Assembly: GCF_032062135.1 (NCBI RefSeq)
Contig: NC_092861.1
Span: forward strand, 136,324,026-136,388,025
Length of the DNA: 64,000 nucleotides
From: Pyxicephalus adspersus
Lineage: Eukaryota > Chordata > Amphibia > Anura > Pyxicephalidae
Reading direction: 5' to 3'
Below the pieces are notes generated by a model that was given only the letters and a program-made list of their open reading frames with translations, was not told the origin of the DNA and searched no databases. The position numbers were made by a program, and so were the translations under genes. Positions 10,736 through 24,585 of the stretch are shown one piece after another. Each line of letters starts with the position of its first letter. Positions within the stretch are counted from its first letter, which is position 1.

Positions 10736-13138
10736 CAATTGACAGTGAATAGTGGTCGATCCGAAACTATCACATATGGGCTCGGTGTAATAAGTTCTGC
10801 AGCTCGAAAGTACACTTTTTTTTTTAAATGGACATTTTCTGACATTTTTTTGTTAGAAAGGGAGGCTTATCTTTAGGTTGTTCATAAATATGAGAAGACA
10901 AACCCTTTTAGGTAACCACCACGAAAGCGGGGGTGCATTTTTTCCTCCTCACCTTCCCTCTTGCCTTTACCTTGCTTCAGCCTAAAATCCAAGATTCAGT
11001 TAGTAAAATGAAACTTCCCAGCTGCCACTGTTTAATGTAATACAGCTGGTGCTGGGACTAGCAGAAACAGCCTAAAGGCATCACCAATCCTTTTGCCTCT
11101 TCATTTTTTTAAACAGTGGTGGTGGGGTACTTTTCGAGTGTAACAATGCAGGATTCCCCTGAGATCCCTGGTCTGCAGACAGCTACCTGTTTCTACCAAA
11201 TTCTGTTCCACCACTGGTTACATGACTCTACACTATACTTGAGTAAATAGGCAAGTGCAGATGTTGACATCAGCTTGAGAAGTTTCTGATTCCCATTTGG
11301 CATATTTCTTACCTGTAATTAATTTACCTCCTTTTAGGTTACACCAAGCAGCTTTTGCATTTATAATGCAAGCAAAATGTGCACAAGCCCTAACAGTTCA
11401 GGAGACAAAAACTGATGGCCTACATTTGGTTAATAATACCACCAAGAATATATGAGTAAGATTTAGGACATGCTTAAGGACATGCCATCCATCGTTACAG
11501 GCAGATCCGTTTGTGGTTGCTTATTATGCAAACCCTGATGCTGTTTAATCCTACACTGAAGATTGTTCTCATTAAAGCCTTGGAATGGCGAGCTTTGCAG
11601 CAAATTATCAGCAGCTCATGAGGGTGAAGTACCTGTTTATTTCATCAGCAGAATTGCTGTCCCACAGGTTTTAGTAAAACACGGTTCCGCCTAGCTGACA
11701 AATTTGATATTCAGAAGCAAGGCAGCAAAATAATCAACTCCGTAAACATTATTTATTACCTATTGTCATAGACATGTCCTAAAAGCAGAAATAGCACTTA
11801 CACACATCAAACATTTACAGATTAATAACTCAACTGCAGGTAAACATTATTACTGCTCAGAAGCATGACATTACCACCTTGTTCACAACTTCCATATTTG
11901 CAAATATTAAAAGCAGAAATATTGACAAAAACAGGATACAAAAACAGACTACAGAAAAAAAAACTAAACTAAGTTTTGCTGCAATATTCACCTAATTCCA
12001 AACATCTCCCCTGCAATACATTTTTTGTTAATAGATGTCATCGATCTGATCATCATTTACAAACCTTCTCTAAGCCTAAATCATCCTAGACATCCTGGGT
12101 CATCGTTCTGTCATTCTGTTTTCTCTTCCTTTCAGCAAGCTTCTTGTTATTACTTAACAGATTGTATCATTGCATTGTATTGAGATCTCAGTCAGAGCTT
12201 TGCTGTAAATAGTTTGCAAACAGCCGATACCTGGCCAAATTCAGGTACATAAGCTTCTTGAAATTAAAAATTTATTTATATTGTAATGAAAACTCCTGGC
12301 CATGTTCATCTTTTTTTCCAACAATACTACAGCTGGTCTTTATTGTTCTGGATAGCTGGGGGCCACATGCAGCAACCGTAGTAATAATTAGACTAAGTGG
12401 CACACATTTGATGTAGGATATGGACTATCAATACCATTTAATTTCCCACAGCAGCCAATTTTGGATTAAAGGTGAGCATTGCGGCAAAAGATGTTTTATC
12501 TTCTACAGGGCTATTCATTTTTGATTGGAGATTTGCCTAATGCAGCTCAATAAAACCAGATTCAGAGTTTCTGTTTCAGCAAATTTACACCAATATAAAT
12601 TTTGGCAAAATCAGTAGTGCCACCTTGGAACTTTGTGACTTCAGTAATCTTACCTAAACAGTGAGTGGCCTGTATGCAGTGTTTGGAGTCCTAATGCTCC
12701 GATAACAGACATTGTTATTGTTGCATCTGTAATCTGCAGGAGAGCAAGTAGTGTCTTCCTTGGGCTCATAGAATATAATGGAGAGCCAAGGACATACACT
12801 GCCAACCTGCAGTTTGAGGACACAGCAAGCACAGGTTAAATAAGTGACCCAATGGAGGTGTTTAAATTGTGTGTGCAAACTTCCTGGTGCAAGTCTTGTG
12901 CCACCTAAGCTACCAAGTCCTTATTTACTGTTAGCAAGCCTGAACGTCTGATGCTGACGTAGCTGTTTTTTCCATATTTCCACAGTAATCCTGTAAATGT
13001 TCTGCTTCTAATAAATGCAGCTCCAGCAACTCCTTCTCCAGATGTAAATGCTGTACCTATTTTTAAATGCTATGGTAGCACACTGCGCACTGCGGTGCCT
13101 AATGTATTATGTAAGATTCCTTCCTTCAGCTAACTTAC

Positions 13139-13243
13139 CCAATGAAGTGGCCCAATGCAGACCTTGGCAGCAAGAAGCAGAACAGTTGGGTCTGTGGGAC
13201 GAAGCTTACAGCACTCTCTAAGCACTGACACAGCATAGGCATA
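13139..13243 (-). CDS. TTC7A: TTC7A internal exon F (second half of a TPR)
   Basis: 105-bp exon, 35 codons, phase 0 at both ends. The acceptor is CCTCCTACAG before TATGCC; the donor is CATTGG followed by GTAAGTTAG. It encodes [20 protein letters not shown] then [15 protein letters not shown]. It completes the TPR begun in the previous exon with A20, L24, C27 and P32 in consensus positions, and starts the next repeat. The block [28 protein letters not shown] is diagnostic for TTC7A; TTC7B has a clearly different version here. Confidence 0.97.
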
Positions 13244-13580
13244 CTGTAGGAGGAAAGGTGAAGAAAGGATTAGACATTCAGAGCCACAGAAGCCATTAAT
13301 CATTACTTGTACACACACATATATATAAATATAGATATGTAATAACATATTTAGGTTAAATCCTTTTTATACTGACACTGTATTTTGCGTTTCTTTAGGG
13401 CTCATTCTCACAACATACTGTATGTTAATATATTCATAACACACATTCATGGTGTGCATTGCGAACACACACTGCTCTGCAATGCATAGTTAAAATGAAT
13501 TGCAGAGCCTACTTACTTGTATGTAAATCAGCAACTCTGGAATAAAACAGGGACACTTCTAGTGTTTTACTTCTCTTACT

Positions 13581-13798
13581 GGGCCTGATTTATTAAAGAT
13601 CTCCAACACTGGAGAGGTCACTTTCATCAGTGAAGCAGGGTAATGCAGAAAACCTGCAATGGATTTATTAAAATCATTTTCTATTTGCTAGCAAATGTTT
13701 TGAATCTTGGACCAGATCCATTCCAGGTTTTCTATATCAGCTTCATTGATGAAAGTATATCCTCTCCAGCCTTGGAGAGCTTTAATAAATCAGGGCCC
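13581..13798. mobile_element. Foldback miniature element, copy 1
   Basis: Nearly palindromic along its whole length: it starts GGGCCTGATTTATTAAAG and ends CTTTAATAAATCAGGGCCC. The inner arms carry CACTTTCATCAGTGAAGC and its complement; the centre is GGACCAGATCCATTCCAGGT. Related full or partial copies lie at 20061-20279, 30852-30980, 35842-35922, 51460-51530 and 54355-54545. No coding sequence. The superfamily is unknown to me. Confidence 0.8.
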
Positions 13799-15083
13799 GT
13801 GACGCCTTTTTGGTGTTAAAAAAAATCATTAAAATCACTTTGTTGTATTTGTTAGATGAGTGCACAAAATACACATTGAGTCCCCCAGATATCTAGTAAG
13901 CAGATAATTTCTTGTGCTCTCTGACTATCGTTTGCTGTAATCAGTTAGCATAGTTGTCAGTTATCTCCATGGACCACAGAACACCCCTTGACATTGTTAT
14001 AGAGAACAGGAGATCTGCTTTACAGACCTAACATTCTTCCTGTCTTAGGGTGACAACACTGATCCTTAATAGGGAGAGTACAGCCAGTTAGTGTTGTCAC
14101 ATTAGGGCAGGAAGGGTTTTCCTTGAATGATGCCAACATTTGAAGACTTGTACAGTACATTTTATTATTTGTTCCATTATTAATGAAAACCCGAGCAAAC
14201 ACTAGAAGAACATACAGTCTCCATGCAAATACTTTTTTTTGGTATAAACTGTCCAAATCCATATAATAATATAATTATTCCGGCAGCTGCAATGACCAAA
14301 AGACATGACAAAGGAGGATCCTTGAGAATATTTGCTATGTCAGCCAGCACTTTGATTTGTTGCTGCTAGTTTAAAGAGACCAACACAAACTGCCATAGAG
14401 TTCTGGCTTCGCACAATAATTTCTGACCACCTGTTACTGATCACATTCTTTACCCTGACCTTGTTTCTTGTCTGATACCCAGCTGACCTCTGCAAGTTCC
14501 CAATCTTCTCGTCTGCCCGACCATGAACTAAAGCTGATGAAAAGTGTTCCATTTTTATACTGCTTCATGCTAAAAGAAAGGCCATCCTGAGTTTCTTCTC
14601 TTGGAATACCCAACATACAATTATATCTACACTCTAATTGACACTGGTACAGCCTGTTTCCCTAGCTACAATATATTTCTTTCCATTTGATAGCTCTGAA
14701 CATTCTCCATTATCTGCGTCTCTAACTTAACTCGGAAATTTTTACAGGAGCATACATATGTAACCCGCATACATATGTGGTATTGCTGGACCAGTGGGGT
14801 TCTTGGTTGGTTTTGGTGGCATTGCGTAGATCCTTTTTACAGAGATAACCCTAAAATTAAAGCATACAATAAGGGGACCCAGGTATGGTCCCATATGCCT
14901 TTCTGATCATGGTGGGAGATTTCTACATTAGATGAGCTTGTTTTAGGTGTGAGGATAAGGTAAGGATCAAGGAGAAAAAATAGAAAGGTTTTAGATTACA
15001 TTTAAACAGTTTATTGGTTAAATAATAAATATAGCCAACACGTTTCAGGGGAACAGGGCTCCTTGTTCAAGGCTTTATGTCTT

Positions 15084-15356
15084 TCTAGACCTTTTCAACA
15101 TACGGGAACCCTTGAAATAATTTTCACGTAGTCAGGAGACACCTTCTATAATCTCTGTTTCCACAGTTTTGTATATTAGTGTGGTGGTCAGAGAGAACAC
15201 CTCTTACATTGCTGGCCAGTGAAAAGAGTAGATAAAAACCCTTACAGATTGCCAAAAGATCATTGGTGTTGGCTAAAGTGGTCTGAGACACACAGATTGC
15301 TCATTGCTCAAGGAACCCCTGGCAACTTCTGGAGAAACCCTAGTTAAGAAACACTG
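15084..15356 (-). mobile_element. hAT-like miniature element
   Basis: Reverse-oriented: starts near CTTTTCAACATACGGGAACC and ends CTAGTTAAGAAACACTGG, i.e. CCAGTGTTTCTTAACTAG on the minus strand. The interior shares ATTGCTGGCCAGTG and AAAGATCATTGGTGTT with 1085-1230. CAGTGTTTCTCAACC ends are typical of non-autonomous hAT elements. No clear 8-bp duplication found. Confidence 0.6.
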
Positions 15357-17997
15357 GTATAGTGTGTCAAAGTATATGGACCAAGTTTAAACAATATTCT
15401 AAATCTAGAATGACAGAATATCCTTGTGAGAATGGGAGATACAATTTGTTAAGGTAATTCATTGCCCCAAATTACATTTATGTCTGTACATTTTAGCATG
15501 TGCTATCGAACTCTGCAAACCATAGTTCTTTTTTAACAGAGGGTAACGGTCCCGAAATTTGGTAGCCTAGAAAACATGTATGGGCAGATTCATATATGCT
15601 TCAAGATCAGATGATCCCGCACGACTCCAGGTGGCTGGCACTTTGTCATCCCTCATTCATTCTTTTTGGGTCTGCCCTGGGCAGAAGCTACATGTTCTAA
15701 ACAGTAAACACAGCGTGAACATAGCCTAATCCCAAAACTGGATTTGCTTGCCAAAAATTCAAATTCAAATAATAATACATATTAGTTCATATTTACAAAG
15801 GAAGAAATAATAGTTTTATGATGTACATTTAAATATGTACATCACGGTTATACATTATAAAAAGTTTTCAAGGATGTTTCCGCTCACCTAACAAAGGAGC
15901 TGCAGGATATCTGCTTTTCCTCCTCCACATTGCAGAATTCCTTTCTGGTTTATTTTTATCACATAGGCATTCGTGGAATTGTTGTCTAGCTAATAAATGT
16001 CTCATGAAATATAGTCTTTGGGTGCAATGAGGGGTAGGGAATCTGTATGATGGTATCAGAGCTGCCCCCACCTAATAATTCTGCTAACCTGCCCTGTCCT
16101 TACTAACGTCTTGGCTTCGATACAAAGAGCCAAAGAGTTTTACAGAACTGTGCAAACAGACTTCAAACTGGCAGCAAATTAAAACTGGAAATCCTTAGAC
16201 AAATATACTTTTAAAACAAAAAAGAATATCCAGTTTAATTCCAGTGAAAATAACTGAGCAGAAGCGGCTTCATTTTATTGAGTCCTAAATGAAAATCATT
16301 TAAGCCGCATCAAAGCCGAGCGACATTGATCTCTAGCATTGTGCTCATTCAAGGCCTTTTGCTGATCTGCGTTTAGGAAAAGAAATAAAATTACATTTAA
16401 ATGTCAGATCTTTAGCAGCTCCCACATTTTGTTGGCCTTATAAATCTTTTCACCGACTGGTTTGTCAAATATCCAAAATGCCATATTAGTCAGGCATTGA
16501 AGGGCAATTTTAAGAAACCGGTACAATCTGTCAGTGAACTGCCAATGGTAATTTTTAAGGGAAGGAACTCATGGTTTTATATATGAACTTTAGGCAGATA
16601 TCAAAGACACAAATAATTTATTCAGCTGTTTGCCTAGAGCTCAGCTTTAAATACCATATTCCATTAAATATTCCATTCCATAGAATATTTGCTTTATTGA
16701 GGTTTTCAGCAAACTGTTGCCGAGCACTGAAATGTGCTATCTATGAATCTGTGTTGTGTAACTTGTCCAATAAAACTAAAGAAGGGTGTAAATATTTGTA
16801 GGGGGGGGGGTAAATAATTTCTTTTAGAATGACCAGGAAAGTGTATAATTACATTGGGCTTAATGCTGCCCCTTACTTTGTGCTACCAGAGTCACATGAT
16901 CACAGTTTTGGAAACAGGTAGCTACAAAAAGCAAGGTTTAAAGTCATCAGAGGGATCTGCACAGTAGACAGCCTGGTAAAAAAGAATGATGGTGGGATGA
17001 ATATATAAAACAATGCAGGTGGGCCATTTCATCTGTATATATTGCACAAATTCTGGTCTTTATAGGGTAGAAATAACACATTCTCCTATTAGAACAACTC
17101 CCCATTCACTGATAATAAGCTTTTGGAGTGCCTACCCGCTTTGACCTCTGCTTCATTTATAGGAACGAGGAGTCCAAACCTTGTGTAAGCTCCATGTCAG
17201 AGCTTGCATACGGCCATGGTCAATGCCTCATATGAGTTCAGGCATAGGGACTAACCACTGAAGCTCCAGGGAGGTCACTTGCTGCTTCATACTCAGAAGG
17301 ACAAGGGGTCTTATGAAGCACTGAGAAAGCATGGGTAAGGTAAATATATACAAGTTTGAGGCTGTTTTTACAAGAGAACCTGCAATTTTTTCCTATATCA
17401 GCATCAGCAAGTAAGGCAAAGCATTTAGCCTTTTCAATAGCCTAAATGTTCTCTCTGACTGGCTGAATATTATTATCAGACAGATTTCTATGCAGTAAAA
17501 AGCATTTTTAATGCTGCTATTCATCTGCATTACCTTCAACATAAGTGCATCACCCCAGAAAAATCACTTGCTAATGCTAGTTGTTGTTCCAAAGTGTTTT
17601 TGTACACAAACACTGGCATTATACTTTATTAGAAACCTGTCATGTCAACATGGAGCTTCCATTGATAACTTTCCTTTTGCAAATGCTATTTATATAAACA
17701 TCAGGCTAACTCGTTTCTTTACACTATTAACTCTGAACACATATTCTGAAAAGAGTTTTCTCCAAATGAAGTTGGTTCTGAGTTGGTGACTCCAAAAGTG
17801 TTTGCGACAGGATAACAGCTACTCAACTAGAATTTTTATTAGGTGGTCAACTATAACAGCCATCATTCAGGTTAATTTATAGTTAACCTGTGCTTTGCCT
17901 ATGTAGGGTCTTTATTGCAAACTATGTACCTATACATCTCCTTTTCTCCCATGCCACTCCATTCAACCTCCAGGGGTGAAACAAAAGTCCTGTCTAG

Positions 17998-18284
17998 GGC
18001 TTCATACACACGTGCAATAGTTATCGTTGGAAAGGATCTTTCATGATCCTTTCCGACTAACGACTGCACGATGCAGGAACGAGCTCTGTACATACAGCAC
18101 CGTTCTGCTCCATGGAGAGGGGAGAACGATGGAGTGGCACCCCGCCGCTCTCCCCCTTCTCTTCCATTACGATCATTCATCGCCATCGTCCGTGGATCCC
18201 CCAGGATCGTTTGGACGATGGACGAAGGGCGCTGTACATACCCCAGATCCTCATCCGATATCGGCCCTGAGCATGTACGAAGCC
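17998..18284. mobile_element. Harbinger-type miniature element, copy 1
   Basis: Ends GGCTTCATACACACGTG and GCATGTACGAAGCC, related to the ends of 26098-26413, 33397-33810 and 45468-46239. The interior shares long near-identical stretches with 26098-26413: CGTTGGAAAGGATCTTTCA, TACATACAGCACCGTTC and CCATCGTCCGTGGATCC. Overlapping open frames on both strands are by-products of the palindromic, GC-rich sequence. The Harbinger assignment comes from the transposase-bearing relative at 45468. Confidence 0.7.
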
Positions 18285-19267
18285 TTATACACAAGATACT
18301 GAAGCTTACACAAAATTATTGACTCCCTGTGAGATATGGCTGATTGGTGTAGCACTAATGGGAATCACATGCTCTTTTATATGAAGACGCAGCAGCAGTT
18401 TTCTTTGGCTCCCAAGGTTAAGTGGCTAAGAGCAAAGTTAAGCATATGCCACAGACATATAAGGAAAACTGTTATTTGCCCTGAATAGGCAACGCATGTT
18501 TGTTTTAAAAATAACATTTTATACTTAAGAAAAATGTAGCTTGTAATACGTGACCCTACCAACAAATGTTTGCTGTTGCTACCCAGTCTGCTCTATTATT
18601 GCATTTTATCTATACTTCTCCTCTCCTGTTTGTTTTTCATACTTACATGATAATCCCATTCCAACTTTTAGAAACCTGTTGGCTGGCTACGTAAGTGGTG
18701 CAAGTATAAACTCAGAGCACATTCTCTAATTCAGCATCCAAAATCCCGAATGATCCTACCCTACAACTCCGCACAATAATCAGCAAATCATGTGGGAAGA
18801 TGTAATACTCCAGCTGGACTGCAATTCTGTGATAAGTTAAAAACACTGCACAGTTATGGAGGCCACATAGAGGATGCCTCAATTCTAGCAGTAATTGTTT
18901 CACATGATCCATGTGGAATATGACTCATTTTGGTGACTGCGCTGGGTTATGAACAAGCTGTGGGGAAAATATGTTGTTTTGTAATATTTAACCCTTCCCA
19001 GGGAACCTGATGATAGCATTAGTCTATTCTTTTTTTTTTTTAAATTGAACTTAGGCTCCTTCAAACTCAATCATCTGGCAAATGCTTTCGCTATATGTAA
19101 GTTTTTTGTTTTCTTTTTACTGTTACTTTTGGATAGAGTAGGGAAGATTTGTAAATTATGGCTGATTATGTTCCTGTTATGGAGAATTACTGCTTGTTTT
19201 TTGATGGATGTTAGATTGCAGAGGAAGTGAGAAGAATTTTTCCTAACAAAATACCAAGGGATTAGAC

Positions 19268-19540
19268 CAGTGTTTCACAACCAGGTTCCTCCGGAGGTTG
19301 CTAGGGGTTTCTTGAGCAATGAGAATTTTGTGCCTCTCAGGTCAGTTTAATAGACACCAAAGATTTTTTTTGGCTATCTGTAAAGAAGACATTCTTCTCA
19401 ATGGCCAGAAATATAAAAGTTATTCTTCCTACTGACCCCCACATGTACTGTGAGCTGTGGTTATAGTAATTATTGATAGGGTTCCCTAAGACCTGAAAGT
19501 TATTTAAAGGGTTCCCCTTTAAATAACTACTGACTATGAT
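19268..19540 (+). mobile_element. hAT-like miniature element
   Basis: Starts CAGTGTTTCACAACCAGG, then GAGGTTGCTAGGGGTTTC and TGCCTCTCAGGTCAGTTTAA. The later half has AGACCTGAAAGTTATTTAAA. The same order recurs at 46931-47185. The end is indistinct and no target duplication was recognised. Confidence 0.6.
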
Positions 19541-19554
19541 AACCAATTTAGAAA

Positions 19555-19850
19555 AAGTAGAACCTCAGTTATCCGGCACCCATGAGGAATGGCAGATTCC
19601 GGATAAGTGTAGTTTCCAGGTAATTGAGGTTTCCTTTTCTCAGCCATTCATCACTAGACTTGAATGGGGAGACATGTCCCCATTCACCTGTAGTGCTGAA
19701 TGTCTGAGAAGGATAACCCTGATGACGGCTCAAGTGTCATCAGGGTTTCCCTTTCATCAGCCAATCACGGAGTGGAGCGCTGCTGATTGCTCCGCTTTCT
19801 TGATTACCTCGGAGCCCCAGTTACCCGGAACTCAGATCTCAGATAACCGA
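19555..19850. mobile_element. Tigger/pogo-like miniature element (tentative)
   Basis: Begins GTAGAACCTCAGTTATCCGG, a form common at the ends of Tigger elements, with an internal inverted copy (GGTAATTGAGGTTTCC). The other end has CAGATAACCGACACACG. No transposase. The boundaries are approximate. Confidence 0.4.
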
Positions 19851-20060
19851 CACACGACAGCTCCGCTTAGTTATTTTAAAAGGTAGCAAATTACTTTGAG
19901 TTAAGTTGGCTTTAAAGCCATTGGATCAGCGCAAAAGCAAATCAACTAGAATTTTCAAAATAATGTCGGAAATAAAAGCCAATATCTTGAATCAAGTTTT
20001 TGTTTATTACAAAATGCATTCAATTAACACAAACCTGCTATGTGCGTTTGAGTGAATGTG

Positions 20061-20279
20061 CCTGATTTATTAAAGCTCTCCAAAGCTGGAGAGAATACAC
20101 TTTCATCAGTGAAGCTGGATGATCCAGTAAAACTGGAATGGATCTGGTCCAGGATTAAAAACATTTGCTAAAAAATAGCAAATGACTTTTAAGAAATTCA
20201 TTCCAGGTTACTCGTTGACCCAGCTTCACTGATGAAAGTAAATCCTCTCCAGCCTTGGAGAGCTTTAATAAATCTGGGT
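20061..20279. mobile_element. Foldback miniature element, copy 2
   Basis: Starts CCTGATTTATTAAAGCTCTC and ends CTTTAATAAATCTGGG, with CACTTTCATCAGTGAAGCTGG in the left arm and its complement in the right. Same family as 13581-13798; this copy keeps most of both arms. Confidence 0.8.
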
Positions 20280-20439
20280 CATTATTGGAAGATTGTAGGG
20301 GTGGGATTGGCCTGAACGGTGCTTTACAGCTTTCTGGAAACATCACAGTAGTCTGATTGTAAAACACCCATATGTGATAATAAAACCTAAATGAATATAC
20401 AAAAAACTGCAATTAAATAAAAAAGGGTGGATAAACAAT

Positions 20440-20745
20440 AAGGACTATACATCATGATGTCCATCAGCCAAGAAATGGCTGACTTTTTGTAGCTTTTAAT
20501 GCACACTGTGAGCTCTATTTAAAAAAAAAATGTTCTCTCAAACATTCCCTTGCGGGAATCAAATACTTGCCTTGAAACACATAGGTCTGGATGATTCCAA
20601 TGAGGGAATGTTTGAGGCCATGTCTGATTCCCTGTTTTATAAATTGAGCGTTATGTGATGCTGACTGTGTGCATTAAAAGACTAAACAATTTCAGTACAG
20701 AAGAGATGCCTACAACTGTGCAAGAATGAAGGGAATATTGGATTT
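20440..20745. repeat. Dispersed repeat with CTCAAACATTCCCT inverted pair
   Basis: CTCAAACATTCCCT (about 20537) is matched by its complement AGGGAATGTTTGAG (about 20600). The outer part shares AGTACA.AAGAG.AG.TG..TACAACTGTGCAAG with 28640-28735, which marks a second copy. It ends near a CTTTAAA, like the TTAA family. Confidence 0.45.
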
Positions 20746-23479
20746 GCTCTTTAAAATGCATTTTATTACAGTGAAATAAAAACAGTTTAGTCTGGAAACA
20801 CGTCAACAAGCCCTAAGAACAACCTTTAATATACTGTGAACAAAAAGAACAGAAAACCTTCTCCCTGATGCACTTGAAGGTTAAATAACTATACTGCTGT
20901 AAATATATACAATTTAAATATTGTTCTAGATAAAATATATTAGACCTGTTTCCCAGATAACACTAAGGCATTATCTAATTTGCTCTGGGCTTGCACGTAT
21001 TCATTACTGGCACTTTTTACCACTTTGCTAAATCTATACAAGAATTGTCCGACGTTTTAAGGCTGCTTTAGCTCAAACGAGGAAATAATGAATACATACA
21101 GCTAGAGATCTTCAATGTCCACGCTACAGCACATCTTTCAGTTAGATTGCATCTATAAATAGTTTATTTCTTTAGCTCTTGTAGTCTCCATGAAACTTTT
21201 CTCTAATATTATACTATATAAAATAAAGTAAAACAAAGCAAAGATGCTGACCAATGCCATGAAGACCTGCAGGATGCAAAATATAAAATGCACAGGGCAG
21301 CAAGGATGGCACGGCCGGTGGCTGACAACTACAAATAAATAGTAATAGTTGCCTATAAAAATGAGATTCTCTATTCATCTTTTAGTGTGGGAGAATAAAA
21401 CTGTGAGTGTAGGTACTATTTACAGATGGATAGATTTTTAATCATAGATGGATCTTACTTGTAAGAGGAATGTTAATGATTTACAGTACTTCTTCAATTC
21501 TGTTCTACCACTTATATTTAAATATAGTATATGCATCAAACTAAAGATGGCTTTGACCTAAATTACAACTGCAGTGATTGTAGGAAATATGGGAAATCCA
21601 GAATACCATGTGAACTTTAATTGGAAGCGGGGGAGAAGGGCATGAAAACCAGATGAATGGGAGCTGTTCTAGAGCCGACGCGTTTCACCCTCATTATGGA
21701 AACGAGTCTGGTAGTAAAACTGCAGGCACTCAATGACTGTCCTATCGCTCTTTTGCGTCGGTGTACAGATGTTCCGCTATATTTGGATGTTTGGATGGAC
21801 AAATTCCTGTACAATAGGTGCTCAATGTCTAGAGATTATGTGATAATTGAATACTCACCTAACTAAAGGATTGCTGGACTGATCATAACCATTCTGCCTT
21901 TTTTGCAGAACATTTACGCGTATGTTTTTGTTTATATTTGAGTTGTTTATTGAATATAAGCACTATTGCCAAAAAAACCCTCTTTGTTTCTTTCTTCTCT
22001 ATTCTATATACACATAAGTGTTATTTTTTTATTTTATTGAAAGTTCCGTTTTAAGCGACACAAACCAATCAGAAATGAATATATATGGACTTTCACATTT
22101 TTCTGGATGGTATGCATCGTATTTTTGGATTACTGCTCCTTTAGGGACCTTTGTGTAAATTTAAAGCATATACATCTAGCTTTAAGATTTACAAAGTTTG
22201 AATCTATTTCCTAACCAAGATCCCTCTGAAATTCCACACATGCCTCAAAAAGTAATTATTCTTCTAAAGGCTCGGCTCTGATGGCACTTGAGACTGCTGA
22301 CCTTTCCAATCACATCATTCTCCAAAGGAAACAGTTAATATTTTTATATTTCATTCCCCGATGATTCTATATAAGGAGCCATAAGAGGAATCTTCTATCC
22401 CAAGGCTCCTGGCGACCAGGCAAAGACAAACATACTTCTCCGGCGCTGGTTTCCTAGCAACTCGTCTAAGCTAAGCAAGCACAAGGAAACCCAATGTCAT
22501 CAACTTCCTCTGCAGCTCTTCCACAACAGGCTGTTCCAAACTGGATCGATGGAATTAGACGTAGAAAAGTTTTTTTAAAAAAAACACAAGATGGTCACAA
22601 TTAAACTAACAATGTGTAGAGTGATGGACATCATGATCTGACAGATGGCCCAAACACTGGTGGAATCATCAAAATAAATTCCATTATTTTCATAAAATTG
22701 TTTATGTAAGAGTAGCTTTCAAGAAAGCTTTAAATATAGGAGTCTATTTTAATAAAAAAGGAGAGAATTTGTGCACTGGTTTTTTTGTTTACACTTTTAG
22801 AAATCAGTTCGAATTTTGACAATGCCTTGTTTACAAAAGTGGGAAACGATACGGTTTCCTGGCAAACAAGCTTCTAAAAGCAAAGAATCGAAATACTGTT
22901 ATACGTTTAAAGTGGTATTCAGATGTTTCATTCACTTGGATGGAGTACTAATCGCCTTTTTTAACAAAGTGGCAGGAATCAGACACTAGCTCTAAATAAA
23001 GTGAATGGACACAACGTAGGTGGACATGGTAGGTCTATTGTGGCCAAAGACTTCCATGAGGAAGTGCCTAGCGTCCACTTATGGTTGCAACATCAAATGC
23101 TTTGATCAGGGTATTTGCTTTAAACGTCCTGATCTTCAATATAGCCTATAGTGTTCATTAATATGAAAATAGTGAATGCTAATTAGTGATAATAGAGAGG
23201 CAATCAAGCAGAAATATGGCAAACAATACAAGTGGAAAATTATTTTAATTATGAAAAGGATGAATATACATATATAAAAAATAAGTATAAATATAAAAAA
23301 AGTATCGATCCTTTCCGATTACTGACACTTACAAATGGGGTGAATAGAAAAATAGATTTACGTATACATTTTTCTAGTGAACACCTATATTTGCCCCATA
23401 GTATTTTAAATAACTTGAACTCAGAAAGTACATATATATGCTACCTCATAAGGAACATCTAAAAATCTTCACTGGGCCC

Positions 23480-23850
23480 AAGCAATAGCTAAAAAATCTA
23501 CACTTTGTCACCAATTGGTACTGGAAAACAGCAGTGTATTTGCTGTGCTTACAGCGTCCGTTTACAAGGCGGTGCCTCTGACTGCTATTCTGCTGCTCAC
23601 TGTTTTCCTTGCTGGAGGAGAAGCTGCACCTGATAACCTGCAATGCAGGAATCTCCCTGCCTCTGCTTCATTTATTCTGTAGATCTGTGGTTTCTCTACA
23701 TCTCATGCTGCTTCTTGATTATTACACCACCAGTCATAGGGGATGGGAGTAGATTTAGCATAAGGAAGCAAACTCCCTCTACCAAAATCTCCACAAAGAG
23801 ACACAGTGCAGAACAAGGTTTGGGAAGATGGTATCGGGGAAACTGCAGAT
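23480..23850. repeat. Dispersed repeat shared with 34330-34680
   Basis: Ordered similarity to 34330-34680: CTGCTCACTGTTTTCCTTGC / CTGCTCATTGTTCTCGCTGG, then GCTGCACCTGATAACCTGCA / GTTGCATCTGCGGACCTGCA, then AATCTCCCTGC in both. Non-coding, family unknown. Confidence 0.5.
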
Positions 23851-24546
23851 ACCGGTGACTAGTTCTTCATTTTCTAATTTCCTTGGGGCACAACACCTGC
23901 AGTTCCGGTTCTCAGTAATGCTAAACTTTACGATTAAAAACTATAATAATAAAAATGAATAAAAGACTATATTTCAGTGCAAAGAACATGCTAGAAGAAA
24001 AACTTTCTAGAACAACTGCAGTCCCTGAAATGGAGGGAGCTAGGGGAGGGCCCATACATATAAAACCATTGACAAACACAACATACAAAGCATGCAGAAC
24101 ACAGGACATAAATTTATGCCACACATAGGGAATACAGACAGGACAGTAAATTTACACTGCTTATGGCAACTAAATGCTTATAAAGTTCAATAACATTCAA
24201 TATCATCCAAGTTGTGCAAAGTCTGTACAGTGTACATAAGTATTTGGAATGATAAGAAAAACAATGTGCGTATTTGAACTACTGCCCAAGAATAAAGCGC
24301 AGACAACAAATATTAATGTTATCTTATGTTCTTGCAAAAATGATCTCACCTACAAAGTTTAAGTATTGTCCTGTACATTATGTACAACTTTCAAGTAGCA
24401 CTTCAGCCTGTATTTTTTTTTTACTATACATTCACATGCATTGTAGAGTCAGGGATGAGATCTCTTCTGTAAACAAAGATAATGTATGTTGTACATAGAA
24501 ATGTATTGTATAAAAAGAAGTAAGGTAGATGCCATAGGATAATTCT

Positions 24547-24585
24547 ATCTATCTATCCATCTATCTATCTCTATCTATGTTCCCA
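24547..24585. repeat. (CTAT)n microsatellite
   Basis: Short interrupted tetranucleotide run of TCTA units. Confidence 0.9.

Larger units (their letters stand above)
2963..13138. other. TTC7A intron between exons F and G
   Basis: About 10.2 kb. It carries two abutting TTAA elements (4908-6280), a mariner (8070-9392), a SINE tail (10176-10270) and a GT-rich tract (about 10370-10735). I see no exon or recognisable repeat in 2963-4900, 6290-8069, 9395-10170 or 10740-13138; these stretches are ordinary AT-rich sequence. Confidence 0.6.
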
